Of a stretch of 64,000 nucleotides of DNA, positions 31,092 to 40,064 are shown piece by piece (position 1 is the first letter of the stretch; every line of letters starts with the position of its first letter). Source of the stretch: an uncultured Eubacteriales bacterium (lineage in GTDB: Bacteria > Bacillota > Clostridia > Oscillospirales > Oscillospiraceae); the NCBI GenBank assembly GCA_900544765.1, contig UQWI01000005.1, forward strand, positions 124,001 to 188,000, given 5' to 3'. Both the position numbers and the translations under genes were made by a program. Below the pieces are notes generated by a model. It saw nothing but the letters and a program-made list of their open reading frames with translations. It did not search any database and was not told the origin of the DNA.

Positions 31092-31266
31092 TTCCAAACC
31101 CGCCCCCGGCTAAATATAAGCCCGGTCATTTGCCGCAATATGTTACAAATCCGCCGACCTCTTGCCTCCCTGTATCCGTCAAGGCAACGATTCTGAAACA
31201 GGCGCTTTATTTTTCGCCTCTCCGGGTTTAAAATTATCGTCTCGGAAAAAAGAAATGGTGATGCAT

Positions 31267-32388
31267 ATGTCGGCAATAAAAAAGCTTATAAAGGACGAAA
31301 CCGTATTCTGCGCCTCGCTGCTGCTCGCGGCCCTGTCATGCCTGGCCGTGCGCCCGGACATGGGATATCTGTCGTACCCGGATTACAGGACGCTTTCGCT
31401 GCTCTTCTGCCTGATGATAGTTGTGGCCGGCTTCCGTTCCCTCGGGGTGTTCACCCTGCTCGGCGAAGCGCTGATACGAAGGGCGGGCAGCGTGAGGACC
31501 CTCTCTGCGGCAATGGTACTGCTGTGCTTCTTCCTGAGCATGGTAATAACCAACGACGTGACGCTGCTCACCTTTGTACCCTTTACCATCCTTGTATTCA
31601 GGCTCGTAGGCCGGGAGGAGCGGATACTCAAGCTTGTGGTGCTGGAGACCATAGCCGCAAACCTGGGCAGCATGGCTACGCCCATAGGGAACCCGCAGAA
31701 CCTCTATCTCTATTCCGTCTCCGGCATGAGCGCCGGCGGCTTTGCCGCATCTGCCCTGCCGTATGCGGCGCTCTCTCTGCTTATGCTGCTCGCCGCACTG
31801 ATGTACGGCCGGGACGAGCCCCTCTGCGCAGCCGTGCCGCTGTCCCGCGCGGACGCCCGGCAGCAGGCGGGCCCGCTCCGCTGCCTGCCCTACGTCCTGC
31901 TTCTTGCCCTCTGCCTGCTGGTCGTTTTCCGCATACTGCCCTACGTACCCGTCCTGCTGTGCGTCGCGGCGGTGATATTCGTCGTAAACCGCAGGCTGTA
32001 CCTCTCGGTGGACTATTTCCTGCTCCTGACCTTCCTGTGCTTTTTCGTATTCATAGGCAACCTGAAGCGCATACCGGCGCTGAGCGGCGCGCTCAGCTCG
32101 CTCACGCAGGGCCATGAGCTGCTGGCCGGCATACTGGCCAGCCAGTTCATCAGCAACGTACCCGCCGCCATACTGCTCTCCGGCTTTACAGACGACTTTT
32201 CGTCCCTGCTCACCGGCGTTAACCTGGGCGGGCTGGGTACCCTTATCGCCTCGCTCGCCAGCCTCATTTCCTTCAAGTTCTTTGCCCGCGAGTACCCCGG
32301 CGGCAAGGGGCGCTTCCTGAAGGAGTTCACGCTCTGGAACCTCGCGTTTCTGCTCTGCCTGTCGGCCGAGGCGGCGCTGCTGTTGTAA
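31267..32388 (+). CDS. SLC13/ArsB-NhaD superfamily permease
   Basis: 373 aa, about ten TM segments. The first half carries a conserved polar stretch VITNDVTLLTFVPFTI and LETIAANLGSMATPIGNPQNLYLY, the hallmark of the CitMHS/ArsB/NhaD ion-transporter superfamily. The second half has SQFISNVPAAILLSGF, the repeat counterpart. Substrates in the family are arsenite, Na+/H+, dicarboxylates or citrate; no ars genes are near, so specificity is open. Three in-frame ATGs (31255, 31261, 31267) cluster; the last follows GGTGAT and is preferred. Confidence 0.82.
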   Translation: MSAIKKLIKDETVFCASLLLAALSCLAVRPDMGYLSYPDYRTLSLLFCLMIVVAGFRSLGVFTLLGEALIRRAGSVRTLSAAMVLLCFFLSMVITNDVTLLTFVPFTILVFRLVGREERILKLVVLETIAANLGSMATPIGNPQNLYLYSVSGMSAGGFAASALPYAALSLLMLLAALMYGRDEPLCAAVPLSRADARQQAGPLRCLPYVLLLALCLLVVFRILPYVPVLLCVAAVIFVVNRRLYLSVDYFLLLTFLCFFVFIGNLKRIPALSGALSSLTQGHELLAGILASQFISNVPAAILLSGFTDDFSSLLTGVNLGGLGTLIASLASLISFKFFAREYPGGKGRFLKEFTLWNLAFLLCLSAEAALLL

Positions 32389-32395
32389 AGATCCG

Positions 32396-32428
32396 CCGGG
32401 CCGGACGGAGAACCTCCGCCCGGCCCGG
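32396..32428. terminator. Bidirectional terminator between convergent genes
   Basis: CCGGGCCGG-A-CGGAG AAC CTCCG-C-CCGGCCCGG stem between the permease and the small minus-strand gene; short T-tract TCTTT on the plus side. Confidence 0.75.
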
Positions 32429-32432
32429 TCTT

Positions 32433-32603
32433 TCACTTCATGGCTTCCGTGATGTTGTCCGCGAGCTCGCCCGCGGCCTTGAGGGCCCTGCCTATCACGT
32501 TGTTGCCCTTTTTCTTCGGCGCCATCAGCATACCCATCGAGGCCCCGATGGCCATGCCCATGCCCACGCCCTTCAGGAAGGACTTGCTGTCCATGCTCTG
32601 CAT
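32433..32603 (-). CDS. Small YtxH-like protein
   Basis: 56 aa. The ATG at 32603 has a perfect AAGGAGG site, which supports it as a real gene despite its size. The protein begins MQSMDSKSFLKGVGMGMAIG, with a Gly/Met/Ala-rich hydrophobic stretch, then a Lys cluster (APKKKG) and an amphipathic helix ending EAMK. This resembles YtxH/gas-vesicle-like small membrane proteins of Firmicutes. Function unknown. Confidence 0.75.
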   Translation of the reverse strand: MQSMDSKSFLKGVGMGMAIGASMGMLMAPKKKGNNVIGRALKAAGELADNITEAMK

Positions 32604-32664
32604 ATTCCTGCCTCCTTATAATATTGTCACAACAAGTTTGCGCCATATGCTCCAATTTTATGAT

Positions 32665-32693
32665 TTGCTGTTTAAGGTAATATGTGCTATACT
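32665..32693 (+). promoter_or_regulatory. Promoter of the ymdB-exonuclease operon
   Basis: TTGCTG (32665-32670), 17-base spacer, TATACT (32688-32693) with TGC before it (extended -10). The about 150-base leader has hairpins GTTTTTGC TTC GCAAAAAC (32711-32729) and a GCGGCGC ... GCGCCGC pair (about 32737-32777). Confidence 0.8.
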
Positions 32694-32849
32694 GTTTAAT
32701 CGTAATGCTGGTTTTTGCTTCGCAAAAACTCAAACGCGGCGCGCTCCTGCAGGGCTTCGGGAAGCGGAAGCGCCGCGCAGAAGCTTCGTGCGCGCACGGC
32801 GCTTAAAGCCTGCGGCGTGCGGGGCTTTCTCCAGGAAAGGATGTACGCA

Positions 32850-33623
32850 ATGTCGTTTAAAGTACTTGCGGTCGGCGACATCGTCGGCCCGCCGGGGCTC
32901 GAATATATCCAACGCCGCCTTCGCGCGATAAAGCGCGAGCTGGAGGCGGACTTCGTCGTCGTAAACGGCGAAAACGCCAACGTCGTGGGCTGTACGCCGC
33001 GCCAGGCGGACGCGCTGCTCGACGCCGGGGCCGACTGTGTCACGCTCGGCAACCACACCTGGACGCGCTGGGAGCTGCAGCCGTATCTCGACGACTCCAT
33101 CCGCGTAATACGCCCGGCCAACTACGCCCCGCAGTGCCCGGGGCGCGGCTGCGTCAGCCTGGACACGCCGGCGGGCGAGGTGCTGGTAGTAAACCTAATC
33201 GGCCGCTTCACCCTCGACCCCAACACCGACAACCCCTTCCTCACAGCCGACGACATATTGGGCCAGACAGGGGCGAAGATAATACTCGTGGACTTCCACG
33301 CCGAGGCCACCAGCGAAAAGCTGGCCATGGGCTACTTCCTCGACGGGCGCGTTAGCGCCGTCTGGGGTACGCACACGCATGTGCAGACCTCGGACGCTCG
33401 CGTCCTGCCGAACGGCACCGGCTACGTCACGGATCTCGGCATGACCGGGCCCGTTGAGTCCGTCATCGGCATCAAGCCGGAGCAGAGCATAGGCAAGTTC
33501 CTGGGCGACGTGCCGCGCCGCTACGAGTGCGCCCACGGCAAGGCCAAGCTCGAGGGCGCCCTGTTCACTATCGACGATGCCACGGGCCGCTGCCTTGAGG
33601 CCCGGACGGTGAGGTGCCTATGA
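32850..33623 (+). CDS. ymdB: YmdB-family metallophosphoesterase (cyclic nucleotide phosphodiesterase)
   Basis: 257 aa, TIGR00282 family. Metal-site motifs GDIVGPPG, NGENAN, LGNHTW, DFHAEATSEK and WGTHTHVQTSD are all present. In Bacillus the homologue hydrolyses 2',3'-cAMP and affects biofilm versus motility choice, and it is often encoded next to rny; here rny is 11 kb away. The ATG at 32850 follows AAAGG at 9 bases; ATG 32841 has no room for a site. The stop overlaps the next start (ATGA). Confidence 0.93.
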   Translation: MSFKVLAVGDIVGPPGLEYIQRRLRAIKRELEADFVVVNGENANVVGCTPRQADALLDAGADCVTLGNHTWTRWELQPYLDDSIRVIRPANYAPQCPGRGCVSLDTPAGEVLVVNLIGRFTLDPNTDNPFLTADDILGQTGAKIILVDFHAEATSEKLAMGYFLDGRVSAVWGTHTHVQTSDARVLPNGTGYVTDLGMTGPVESVIGIKPEQSIGKFLGDVPRRYECAHGKAKLEGALFTIDDATGRCLEARTVRCL

Positions 33624-34708
33624 TACGCATACTCCACGCCGCCGATCTGCATCTCGACTCGCCCTTCGACGCCCTGAGCGAGGAAAAGGCCGCGCTCAGA
33701 CGGCGCGAGCAGCGCTCCCTGCTGCGCTCGCTGGCGGAAATACGCGCCGAAAAGCGGGCGGACATCGTGCTGCTCTCCGGCGACCTCTTCGACAGCGACT
33801 CGTCCTGGGCCGAGACCGAGGAGCTGCTTATCCTGACTCTCTCCGAAATGTCGGTCCCCGTGTTCATCGCGCCCGGCAACCACGACTACTACGCGCTCAG
33901 CAGCCGCTGGAGCAAGCTGCGCCTGCCCGGTAACGTCCATGTTTTCACCTCTTCGGACTTTGACGGCGTCGTACTGGACGAGCTGGGCGCGCGCGTCTGG
34001 GGCGCGGCCTTCACGGACAGGTACTCCGAGGCGAAGCTCGACACCCTGCGCATACCGCGCCAGGACGGCCTGACGGAGCTTGTCTGCGTCCACGGTGAAG
34101 TCGGGAATTCCTCTTCCCGCTATGACCCCATAGACGAGCGGGACATCGCCGCCTCCGGCGCAGACTACATTGCGCTCGGCCATGTCCACTCCTTCTCCGG
34201 GCTTAAAAAGGCCGGCAAGACATATTACGCCTGGCCCGGCTGCCCCGAGGGACGCGGCTTTGACGAGTGCGGCGAGAAGGGCGTGCTAATCGTAGACGCC
34301 GCCCCAGGCAAGGTCAGGGCCGAATTTGTACCCACCTCTGCGCGCCGTTACGAGCGCGTGAGCGTCGACGCGAGCGAGCTGGACACGTTCCGCCTGCCCG
34401 CCGGGGCGCAAAACGACATATACGAGGTCACCGTCACCGGCGAGACCGGCCGCGAGCCGGACCTGGCCGCGCTGCGCCGTGCGCTCGAGGGACAGGCCTT
34501 CGCGCTGCGCGTGAAGGACGCCACGCACATCTGCCGCGACGTCTGGGAGCGCGCGGGCGAGGACTCGCTGCGCGGTGTTTTCCTTCGCATGCTGCGAGAT
34601 AAGTACGATTCCGCCCGCAGCGACGCCGAGCGCGAGCGCATCACGCGCGCCGCGCGCTGGGGGCTCGCCGCCCTTGACGGCAGAGAGGAGGCGGAACCGC
34701 TGTGGTAA
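33620..34708 (+). CDS. SbcD/YhaO-like DNA repair exonuclease (calcineurin-type phosphoesterase)
   Basis: 362 aa. Phosphoesterase motifs in order: HAADLHLDSPF, GDLFDSD, GNHDYY, CVHGE and GHVHSF, as in SbcD/Mre11/YhaO nucleases. The C-terminal third forms the capping region. It is coupled by ATGA to ymdB and overlaps the next gene, an SbcC-like ATPase, making a Mre11-Rad50-type pair expected to process DNA ends. ATG 33620 has a GAGGTG site; a GTG two codons earlier is in frame. Confidence 0.9.
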   Translation: MIRILHAADLHLDSPFDALSEEKAALRRREQRSLLRSLAEIRAEKRADIVLLSGDLFDSDSSWAETEELLILTLSEMSVPVFIAPGNHDYYALSSRWSKLRLPGNVHVFTSSDFDGVVLDELGARVWGAAFTDRYSEAKLDTLRIPRQDGLTELVCVHGEVGNSSSRYDPIDERDIAASGADYIALGHVHSFSGLKKAGKTYYAWPGCPEGRGFDECGEKGVLIVDAAPGKVRAEFVPTSARRYERVSVDASELDTFRLPAGAQNDIYEVTVTGETGREPDLAALRRALEGQAFALRVKDATHICRDVWERAGEDSLRGVFLRMLRDKYDSARSDAERERITRAARWGLAALDGREEAEPLW

Positions 34709-36585
34709 TTCACAAGCTGAAGGCGACCTTCGGCTGCCTCGACGGCAGCGAGCTCGAGCTCAAGCCCGGGCTGAACGTCATCAACGCCCCAAACGAGAGC
34801 GGCAAAAGCACCTGGTGCGCCTTCATCCGCGCCATGCTCTACGGCATAGACAGCGCCGAGCGCGCCCGCGCCGGATACCTGCCCGACAAGCTGCACTACG
34901 CCCCCTGGACGGGCAAGCCCATGGGCGGCACGATGGAGCTCAGCCACAAGGGCAGGGACATAACCATCACCCGCTCCACAAAGGCGGCCAACGCGCCGAT
35001 GCGCGTTTTTTCCGCCGCATACACCGGCACCGGAAACGCCGTCGAGGGCATTGACGCCTCAAACGCCGGGGAATACCTCACCGGCGCGAGCCGCTCCGTG
35101 TTCTGCTCCAGCGCCTTCATAGGCCAGGGCGCCGCCGCCGTAACGGGCTCCGCCGAGCTCGAGAAGCGCATAGCCAGCGTCGTCTCCTCCGGCGAAGAGG
35201 AGGTCTCCGCCGGCGAGGCCGAAGAGCGTCTGCGCTCCTGGATGCGCCGCCGCCGCTACAACAGGCGCGGCGCAATCCCGGAGCTCAGCGACGAGATTGC
35301 CCGGAGCGAGGCCGTGCTGCGCCGTGTCGAGGGCACGGTGGCCGAGCGTGAGCGCGTCGCCGCCGAGCTCGCCGGCTGCAGCGCCAACATAGAACGACTC
35401 TCCGCCCGCCTCAAGAGCGAGCAGGAGCGCGAGCGCGCAAGCGCAAAGCAGAGCTATGAGCGCTCCGGCGAGCGCGTGGGACAGCTCGAATGGGAGTACT
35501 CCAACGCCGTGAAGGAGGCCGCCGCGCGCGCGGCCGAGGCCAAGGGCGGCATATTCGACGGCATGAGCGCCGCCGAGGCCGCGCAGTTTGCCGAGAGCGA
35601 GTGCGAGCGCGCCGAAAAGCTCAGGCGCGGCGGCGAGGCCAAACCGAGCCCGCTCTGGCCCGGCATCTGCGCCGCGCTTGCGGTGCTCTTCACCGTGCTC
35701 GCCATAGCCGTTAGCCCGTTTGAACTCATTGGCACGGCCGTGTTTGCAGCCCTCGCCGCCTGGCAGTACGGCAAATACTCCGGCGCGAAAAAGGCTGCGG
35801 CGGCCGCAATGGATAAATACAGGAAGCTCCTTTCAGACTACGGCGTCGCCTCGCCTGGCGAGCTGAAGGCGCTCGCCGCCGACTACGCCCGGCGCCGCGA
35901 AGCTGCCGACAGCGCCGCCAGGGCCCTTGACAGGGCCGGGGCCGAGCTCGAAGCGGCCCGCCGCGAGCGCCGCGGTGACGAGAGCCGCCTCACCGGCGCC
36001 CAGGAGAGCGAGGCGCTGCGCAGCATGAGCTGGGAGCTCGCCAGCCTGACGGCCCGCCGCGAGAGCCTATCCAAGCGCCTCGCGGAGCTCTCCGGCGCGA
36101 TAGGCGCGCTCGGCGACCCGGTCGCCGTCGAGAGCGGCATACGCGAGAAGCAGGACCGCCTGGAGGCCCTCGAGCAGCAGTACGACGCAATAGAGCTCGC
36201 GGCAAACACGCTCGAGAAGGCCGGGCTGGAGCTGCAGAACCGCTTCTCCCCGGCGCTGGGCCGCCGCGCCGCCGAGCTCTTCCACCGCCTCACCGGCGGA
36301 AAGTACGAGGAGCTGACCGTCTCGCGCGACTTCTCCGTCGCCGTGCGCCGGTCCGGCGACAGCGTCCCGCACGGCAGCCTGTACCTGAGCGCGGGCGCGG
36401 TCGACCTCATGTACCTCGCCGTGCGCCTCGCCATCGCGGAACTGGCCCTGCCCAACGACGAGCCCTGCCCCATCATACTCGACGACGCCCTGGCCTACCT
36501 GGACCCCGTGCGGCGCGAGCGCGTGCTGAGCCTGCTCGAAGAGCTGGGCAAAACCCGCCAGGTGATACTCTTCACCTGTGCGTAA
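34702..36585 (+). CDS. SbcC/YhaN-like AAA ATPase (Rad50-type)
   Basis: 627 aa partner of the preceding nuclease; starts at GTG inside its end with GGAGG upstream. N-terminal Walker A APNESGKST, a long coiled coil (about 190-290 and 390-500, Glu/Arg/Ala-rich), and C-terminal signature/Walker B region LSAGAVDLMYLAVRLA and PIILDDALAYLD. Two hydrophobic stretches in the middle (about 315-355, LWPGICAALAVLFTVLAIAV) could be TM helices, as in YhaN of Bacillus. It is shorter than SbcC (about 1000 aa) and has no CxxC zinc hook, so YhaN is the better comparison. Confidence 0.88.
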   Translation: MVIHKLKATFGCLDGSELELKPGLNVINAPNESGKSTWCAFIRAMLYGIDSAERARAGYLPDKLHYAPWTGKPMGGTMELSHKGRDITITRSTKAANAPMRVFSAAYTGTGNAVEGIDASNAGEYLTGASRSVFCSSAFIGQGAAAVTGSAELEKRIASVVSSGEEEVSAGEAEERLRSWMRRRRYNRRGAIPELSDEIARSEAVLRRVEGTVAERERVAAELAGCSANIERLSARLKSEQERERASAKQSYERSGERVGQLEWEYSNAVKEAAARAAEAKGGIFDGMSAAEAAQFAESECERAEKLRRGGEAKPSPLWPGICAALAVLFTVLAIAVSPFELIGTAVFAALAAWQYGKYSGAKKAAAAAMDKYRKLLSDYGVASPGELKALAADYARRREAADSAARALDRAGAELEAARRERRGDESRLTGAQESEALRSMSWELASLTARRESLSKRLAELSGAIGALGDPVAVESGIREKQDRLEALEQQYDAIELAANTLEKAGLELQNRFSPALGRRAAELFHRLTGGKYEELTVSRDFSVAVRRSGDSVPHGSLYLSAGAVDLMYLAVRLAIAELALPNDEPCPIILDDALAYLDPVRRERVLSLLEELGKTRQVILFTCA

Positions 36586-36596
36586 GTTCAAAGCAA

Positions 36597-36620
36597 TGCC
36601 CCCTCCTGCGGGAGGGGGCG
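36597..36620. terminator. Hairpin after the exonuclease operon
   Basis: GCCCCCTCC TGC GGGAGGGGGC stem, no T-tract on the plus side; may only slow polymerase or protect the 3' end. Confidence 0.5.
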
Positions 36621-36675
36621 AAAGAGCCTTGATTTACCGATTTAAATTCAGATTAAAAATAAGGAGAGGACAAAC

Positions 36676-37383
36676 ATGAGATTTGAAGTTTCCCCGGACG
36701 TATTTGAGCTGCTCCCCGACGCCTGCTTCGGCGTCGTCGCCGTGCGCGGCGTGGACAACTCCAGGGCATACCCGCAGGTCGGCGAGCTGCTGCACAGCGC
36801 CATTGCAGAGTGCGAGGCCGCTCTTGCAGGTACTAAGGTCAAGGAGTCGCCGGAGATAGTCCCTTACCGAGAGGCCTTCCGCGCGCTCGGCATAAATCCG
36901 AACAAGTATATGTGCTCCATCGAAGCCCTGCTGACCCGCATCGCCAAGGGCAAGGGCTTCCCGGAGATAAGCCCCATCGTCGACCTCGGCAACGCCGTCA
37001 GCCTGCGCACCCGCCTGCCGATAGGCGCGCATGACATGGGTACGGTGACGCGCGCGCTCGAGGTGCGCCACGCCCTGCCGGGCGACACCTTTATCCCCTT
37101 CGGCGGCGGCGAAACCGAGACGCCCGACGCCGGCGAGGTGGTCTATGTCTCCGACGGCCAGGTGCGCACCCGCCGCTGGACCTGGCGCCAGAGCGAGATA
37201 GGCAAGATAACCGAGAGCACCACCGACCTGCTCTTCCCCATCGACGGCTTCAGGAGCCTGAACCTGGACCGTGTCCTCGAGGCCCGGAAAGAGCTCTCCG
37301 AGCTCATCGAGAGCCTCTTCGGCGCAAAGACCGCCGTCGGTATGGTGGACGCCGAAAACCCGGTTTTCGACGCGGAACCCTGA
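36676..37383 (+). CDS. B3/B4 tRNA-binding-domain protein
   Basis: 235 aa, a free-standing version of the B3/B4 editing domain of phenylalanyl-tRNA synthetase beta chain. Landmarks: PYREAFRALGINPNKYMCSIEAL, KGFPEISPIVDLGNAVSLRTRLPIGAHD and VYVSDGQVRTRRWTWRQSE. Such proteins are thought to hydrolyse mischarged tRNA or have a related housekeeping role; this is inferred, not shown. AAGGAGAGG precedes the ATG. Confidence 0.85.
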   Translation: MRFEVSPDVFELLPDACFGVVAVRGVDNSRAYPQVGELLHSAIAECEAALAGTKVKESPEIVPYREAFRALGINPNKYMCSIEALLTRIAKGKGFPEISPIVDLGNAVSLRTRLPIGAHDMGTVTRALEVRHALPGDTFIPFGGGETETPDAGEVVYVSDGQVRTRRWTWRQSEIGKITESTTDLLFPIDGFRSLNLDRVLEARKELSELIESLFGAKTAVGMVDAENPVFDAEP

Positions 37384-37517
37384 CAAACTAATCCCCACCC
37401 GGCTGGAGAGCTGCCCGCTCCCGGCCGGTTTTTGTCGAAGGACGGTGTGTTATTTTTTAAACGAATCTCTGGGCCATAATGCACAATTGTTTTCTCAATT
37501 ATGTTGCATCTTGCCGA

Positions 37518-37545
37518 TTGCTTTAGTATACATCTGTGGTATAAT
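37518..37545 (+). promoter_or_regulatory. Consensus-like promoter upstream of the palindrome array
   Basis: TTGCTT (37518-37523), 16-base spacer, TATAAT (37540-37545) with TGG before it. The -10 is part of a perfect palindrome. It is about 410 bases before ktrB, so it makes either a long leader or a separate RNA. Confidence 0.65.
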
Positions 37546-37872
37546 AGCCGCGAGTCGGCTATTATACTTGATTCAAGCCCTTTTCCTCGCCCCTTGCGGG
37601 GCAACCGGAAAAGACGGCGTTTATACCGCGTCCATGGCCGCGGTATAATACAATCCCGCATAGAGCTTGCAAAGCAAGGTTCTGCGCTCGCAGAGCGCTG
37701 ACTTTTGCAAAGCAAAAGTCAATGCGGGCATGTTACACTGATGGCCTAGCCGGCAAAGCCGGCTGCGCCGCTCCACCGGCGCGCAAGCGCCCCGCGCTTG
37801 CAGCCATAGTATAATAGCCGCGAGTCGGCATTATGCTAGATTCAAGCCCTTTTCCTCGCCCCTTGCGGGGCA
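37539..37872. repeat. Palindrome array with two 64-base near-identical repeats
   Basis: The repeat pair is 37539-37602 and 37809-37872, differing at only a few positions; each starts with GTATAATAGCC GCGAGTC GGC and ends in GCCCC TTG CGGGGC. Between them are hairpins TTATACCGCG/CGCGGTATAA (37621-37650), CTTGCAAAGCAAG (37666-37678), TGACTTTTGCAAAGCAAAAGTCA (37699-37721) and AGCCGGCAAAGCCGGCT (37748-37764). The CCCGCAT at 37655 can pair with ATGCGGG at 37722, enclosing the middle ones. No ORF is supported in 37384-37958. Confidence 0.75.
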
Positions 37873-37958
37873 GTATGGCGCATCCCTTCAACACAGGCCG
37901 CAAACCAAACGGCCTCACATCATCAAGCCTTCGGGTCGGGCTTACGGCCCGGGTGAGT

Positions 37959-39284
37959 ATGAAACACAGACAGCTTACATCGGTACAAACCATAGCCCTC
38001 GGCTTTTTCCTCGTCATCATGGCGGGGACGCTCCTGCTAATGCTGCCGGTCTCCTCGGCCGACGGCACTGCCACGGGCTTCATACCTTCTCTGTTCACGG
38101 CGACAAGCGCAAGCTGCGTCACCGGCCTGGTGATGGTTGACACCGGCACACACTGGTCCTTCTTCGGTCAGGCAGTAGTTCTGGTGCTGATACAGATTGG
38201 CGGCCTCGGCTTCATGACGATAGCCACGCTCTTCTCCAAGCTGCTCAAGCGCCGCATGAGCATGCACGAGCGCGGCGTGATGGCGGCCTCGATAAGCTCA
38301 AGCGGCATAGGACGCATCACCGAGATAACCGGCACCATAGGCTGGGGGACGCTGCTGTTCGAGGGCGTGGGCGCGCTGCTGCTCTGCATACGCTTCATAC
38401 CCGAACGCGGCTTCTGGGAGGGGCTTTGGTTCGGCATCTTCCACTCCGTCACGGCCTTCTGCAACGCGGGCTTTGACATCATCGGCAATTACGCCTCGCT
38501 GACCGCGTACTACGACGACGCACTGGTCTGCGTGACAATAATGGCGCTCATCACCATAGGCGGACTTGGTTTCCTGGTCTGGGACGACATCAAGCGCAAC
38601 AAGCTCAACTGGCGCCGCTATGAGCTCCAGACAAAGCTCGTGCTGCTGACAAGCTTAATACTAACGGTGGGCGGCGCCGTGCTCTTTTTCTTCCTGGAAC
38701 GCAACAGGATGAACGCGGATATGACCTTCGGCGAGCAGGTGCTCGTGAGCTTTTTCTCGTCCGTCACGCCGCGTACGGCGGGCTACAACAGCGTAGACAC
38801 CGCCGCGCTCTCGCCCGGCAGCAAGCTGCTGACCATAATATTGATGTTCATCGGCGGATCCTCCGGCTCCACGGCCGGCGGTATAAAGACCACGACAATC
38901 GCCGTGCTGGCCGTCTGCCTGCTCTCGGCCGCCAGGGGCAAACGCGACCCCGAAATATTTGGCCGCCGCATATCCAACGACAACGTCCGCCAGGCCGGCA
39001 TAATGGTCTTTATGAACCTGAGCCTGGCCCTCACCGGCGCTCTGCTTATATGCCTGGCGCAGGACTTTGAGCTCACAGACGTGCTCTTTGAAGTTTTCTC
39101 CGCCATGGGTACGGTGGGCATGACCACCGGTATAACCAGGGATCTGAACGACTTCTCCGCCGTAGTTATCACCATACTCATGTACCTCGGCCGCGTAGGC
39201 AGCCTGTCCTTCGCCATGGCGCTGTTGGAGCGGCGCGCGCACGCGAGGGTACGGTGCCCCGAAGAGCCTGTGACTATAGGCTGA
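37959..39284 (+). CDS. ktrB: Potassium uptake channel subunit KtrB (TrkH family)
   Basis: 441 aa K+ transporter subunit with four M1-P-M2 repeats. Pore-loop signatures are visible (FTATSASCVTGLVMVDTGTH, FHSVTAFCNAGFDI, SSVTPRTAGYN, and SAMGTVGMTTGI). The ATG at 37959 gives the usual MKHRQLTSVQ start right before TM1; an in-frame codon at 37833 lies inside the upstream repeats. The SD (GGGTGAG) is poor. The gene is followed 67 bases later by its RCK partner. K+ uptake is expected to be Na+-dependent as in KtrAB. Confidence 0.93.
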   Translation: MKHRQLTSVQTIALGFFLVIMAGTLLLMLPVSSADGTATGFIPSLFTATSASCVTGLVMVDTGTHWSFFGQAVVLVLIQIGGLGFMTIATLFSKLLKRRMSMHERGVMAASISSSGIGRITEITGTIGWGTLLFEGVGALLLCIRFIPERGFWEGLWFGIFHSVTAFCNAGFDIIGNYASLTAYYDDALVCVTIMALITIGGLGFLVWDDIKRNKLNWRRYELQTKLVLLTSLILTVGGAVLFFFLERNRMNADMTFGEQVLVSFFSSVTPRTAGYNSVDTAALSPGSKLLTIILMFIGGSSGSTAGGIKTTTIAVLAVCLLSAARGKRDPEIFGRRISNDNVRQAGIMVFMNLSLALTGALLICLAQDFELTDVLFEVFSAMGTVGMTTGITRDLNDFSAVVITILMYLGRVGSLSFAMALLERRAHARVRCPEEPVTIG

Positions 39285-39351
39285 ACACAGCTTTCCAGGC
39301 AAAGAGGCAGCCTTATGAATATGATCACTCAACTGCTGGAGGTTATTTGAT

Positions 39352-40008
39352 ATGAAATCGTTCCTGATAATAGGCATGGGTACTTTCGGCCACCACCTGG
39401 CCCAGGCGCTTTGCCGCAACAAGTGCGAAATAATGATAGTCGACCAGAACGAGGAGGCCGTTGAGGACATGCTCCCCTACGTCACCGAAGCCAAGGTCGC
39501 CGACTGCACAAACATAGACGTCCTGCGCAGCTTCGACGTGCCGAGCTTCGACGCCTGCTTTGTCTGCGTCAACCAGGCCTTCCAGGCCTGCCTCGAGATA
39601 ACGGATCAGCTCAAGGAGCTGGGCGCCACTCGAGTGTACAGCAAGGCCGACCGCGACCTCGAGGCCAAATTCCTGCGCCGCTGCGGGGCCGATTACATCA
39701 TCTACCCGGAGCGCGACGCCGCAGAGCGCATCGCCGTGCGCGAGGCGAACGAGCATATCTTCGACTTCATCTCGCTGGCCGAGGGCTGCGCCATCTGCGA
39801 GATAGAGCCTCCTGCCGAGTGGATGGGCCGCAGTGTTGCCGAGGTCGGGCTCCGCTCCCGCTACAACCTCAACCTCATAGCCGCGCGCACCGACGACGAG
39901 AAAATGCACCCCGTCCTTGACCCGGCGTACAAGTTCAACGCAGACGAGCATATACTTGTGTTGGGCAATATGGATGACGTTCGCCGCGTTACGAACCAAC
40001 GCGCTTGA
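39352..40008 (+). CDS. ktrA: KtrA-type RCK regulatory subunit
   Basis: 218 aa cytoplasmic gating ring subunit. The RCK-N Rossmann fold starts FLIIGMGTFGHHLAQAL, with Asp at the end of strand two (MIVDQNEE), binding ATP/ADP or NAD. The RCK-C domain is about residues 135-215. Single-RCK length indicates Ktr rather than dual-domain TrkA. GGAGGT lies 11 bases before the ATG. Partner of KtrB upstream. Confidence 0.94.
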   Translation: MKSFLIIGMGTFGHHLAQALCRNKCEIMIVDQNEEAVEDMLPYVTEAKVADCTNIDVLRSFDVPSFDACFVCVNQAFQACLEITDQLKELGATRVYSKADRDLEAKFLRRCGADYIIYPERDAAERIAVREANEHIFDFISLAEGCAICEIEPPAEWMGRSVAEVGLRSRYNLNLIAARTDDEKMHPVLDPAYKFNADEHILVLGNMDDVRRVTNQRA

Positions 40009-40033
40009 ACTTACGCGGGGAATGTGTTATTAT
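40005..40033 (+). promoter_or_regulatory. Promoter of the VanZ-like gene
   Basis: TTGAAC (40005-40010, over the ktrA stop), 17-base spacer, TATTAT (40028-40033) preceded by TGT. Confidence 0.7.
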
Positions 40034-40064
40034 AGGCGAACATTCCCCTGCGAAAGGAAAAACT

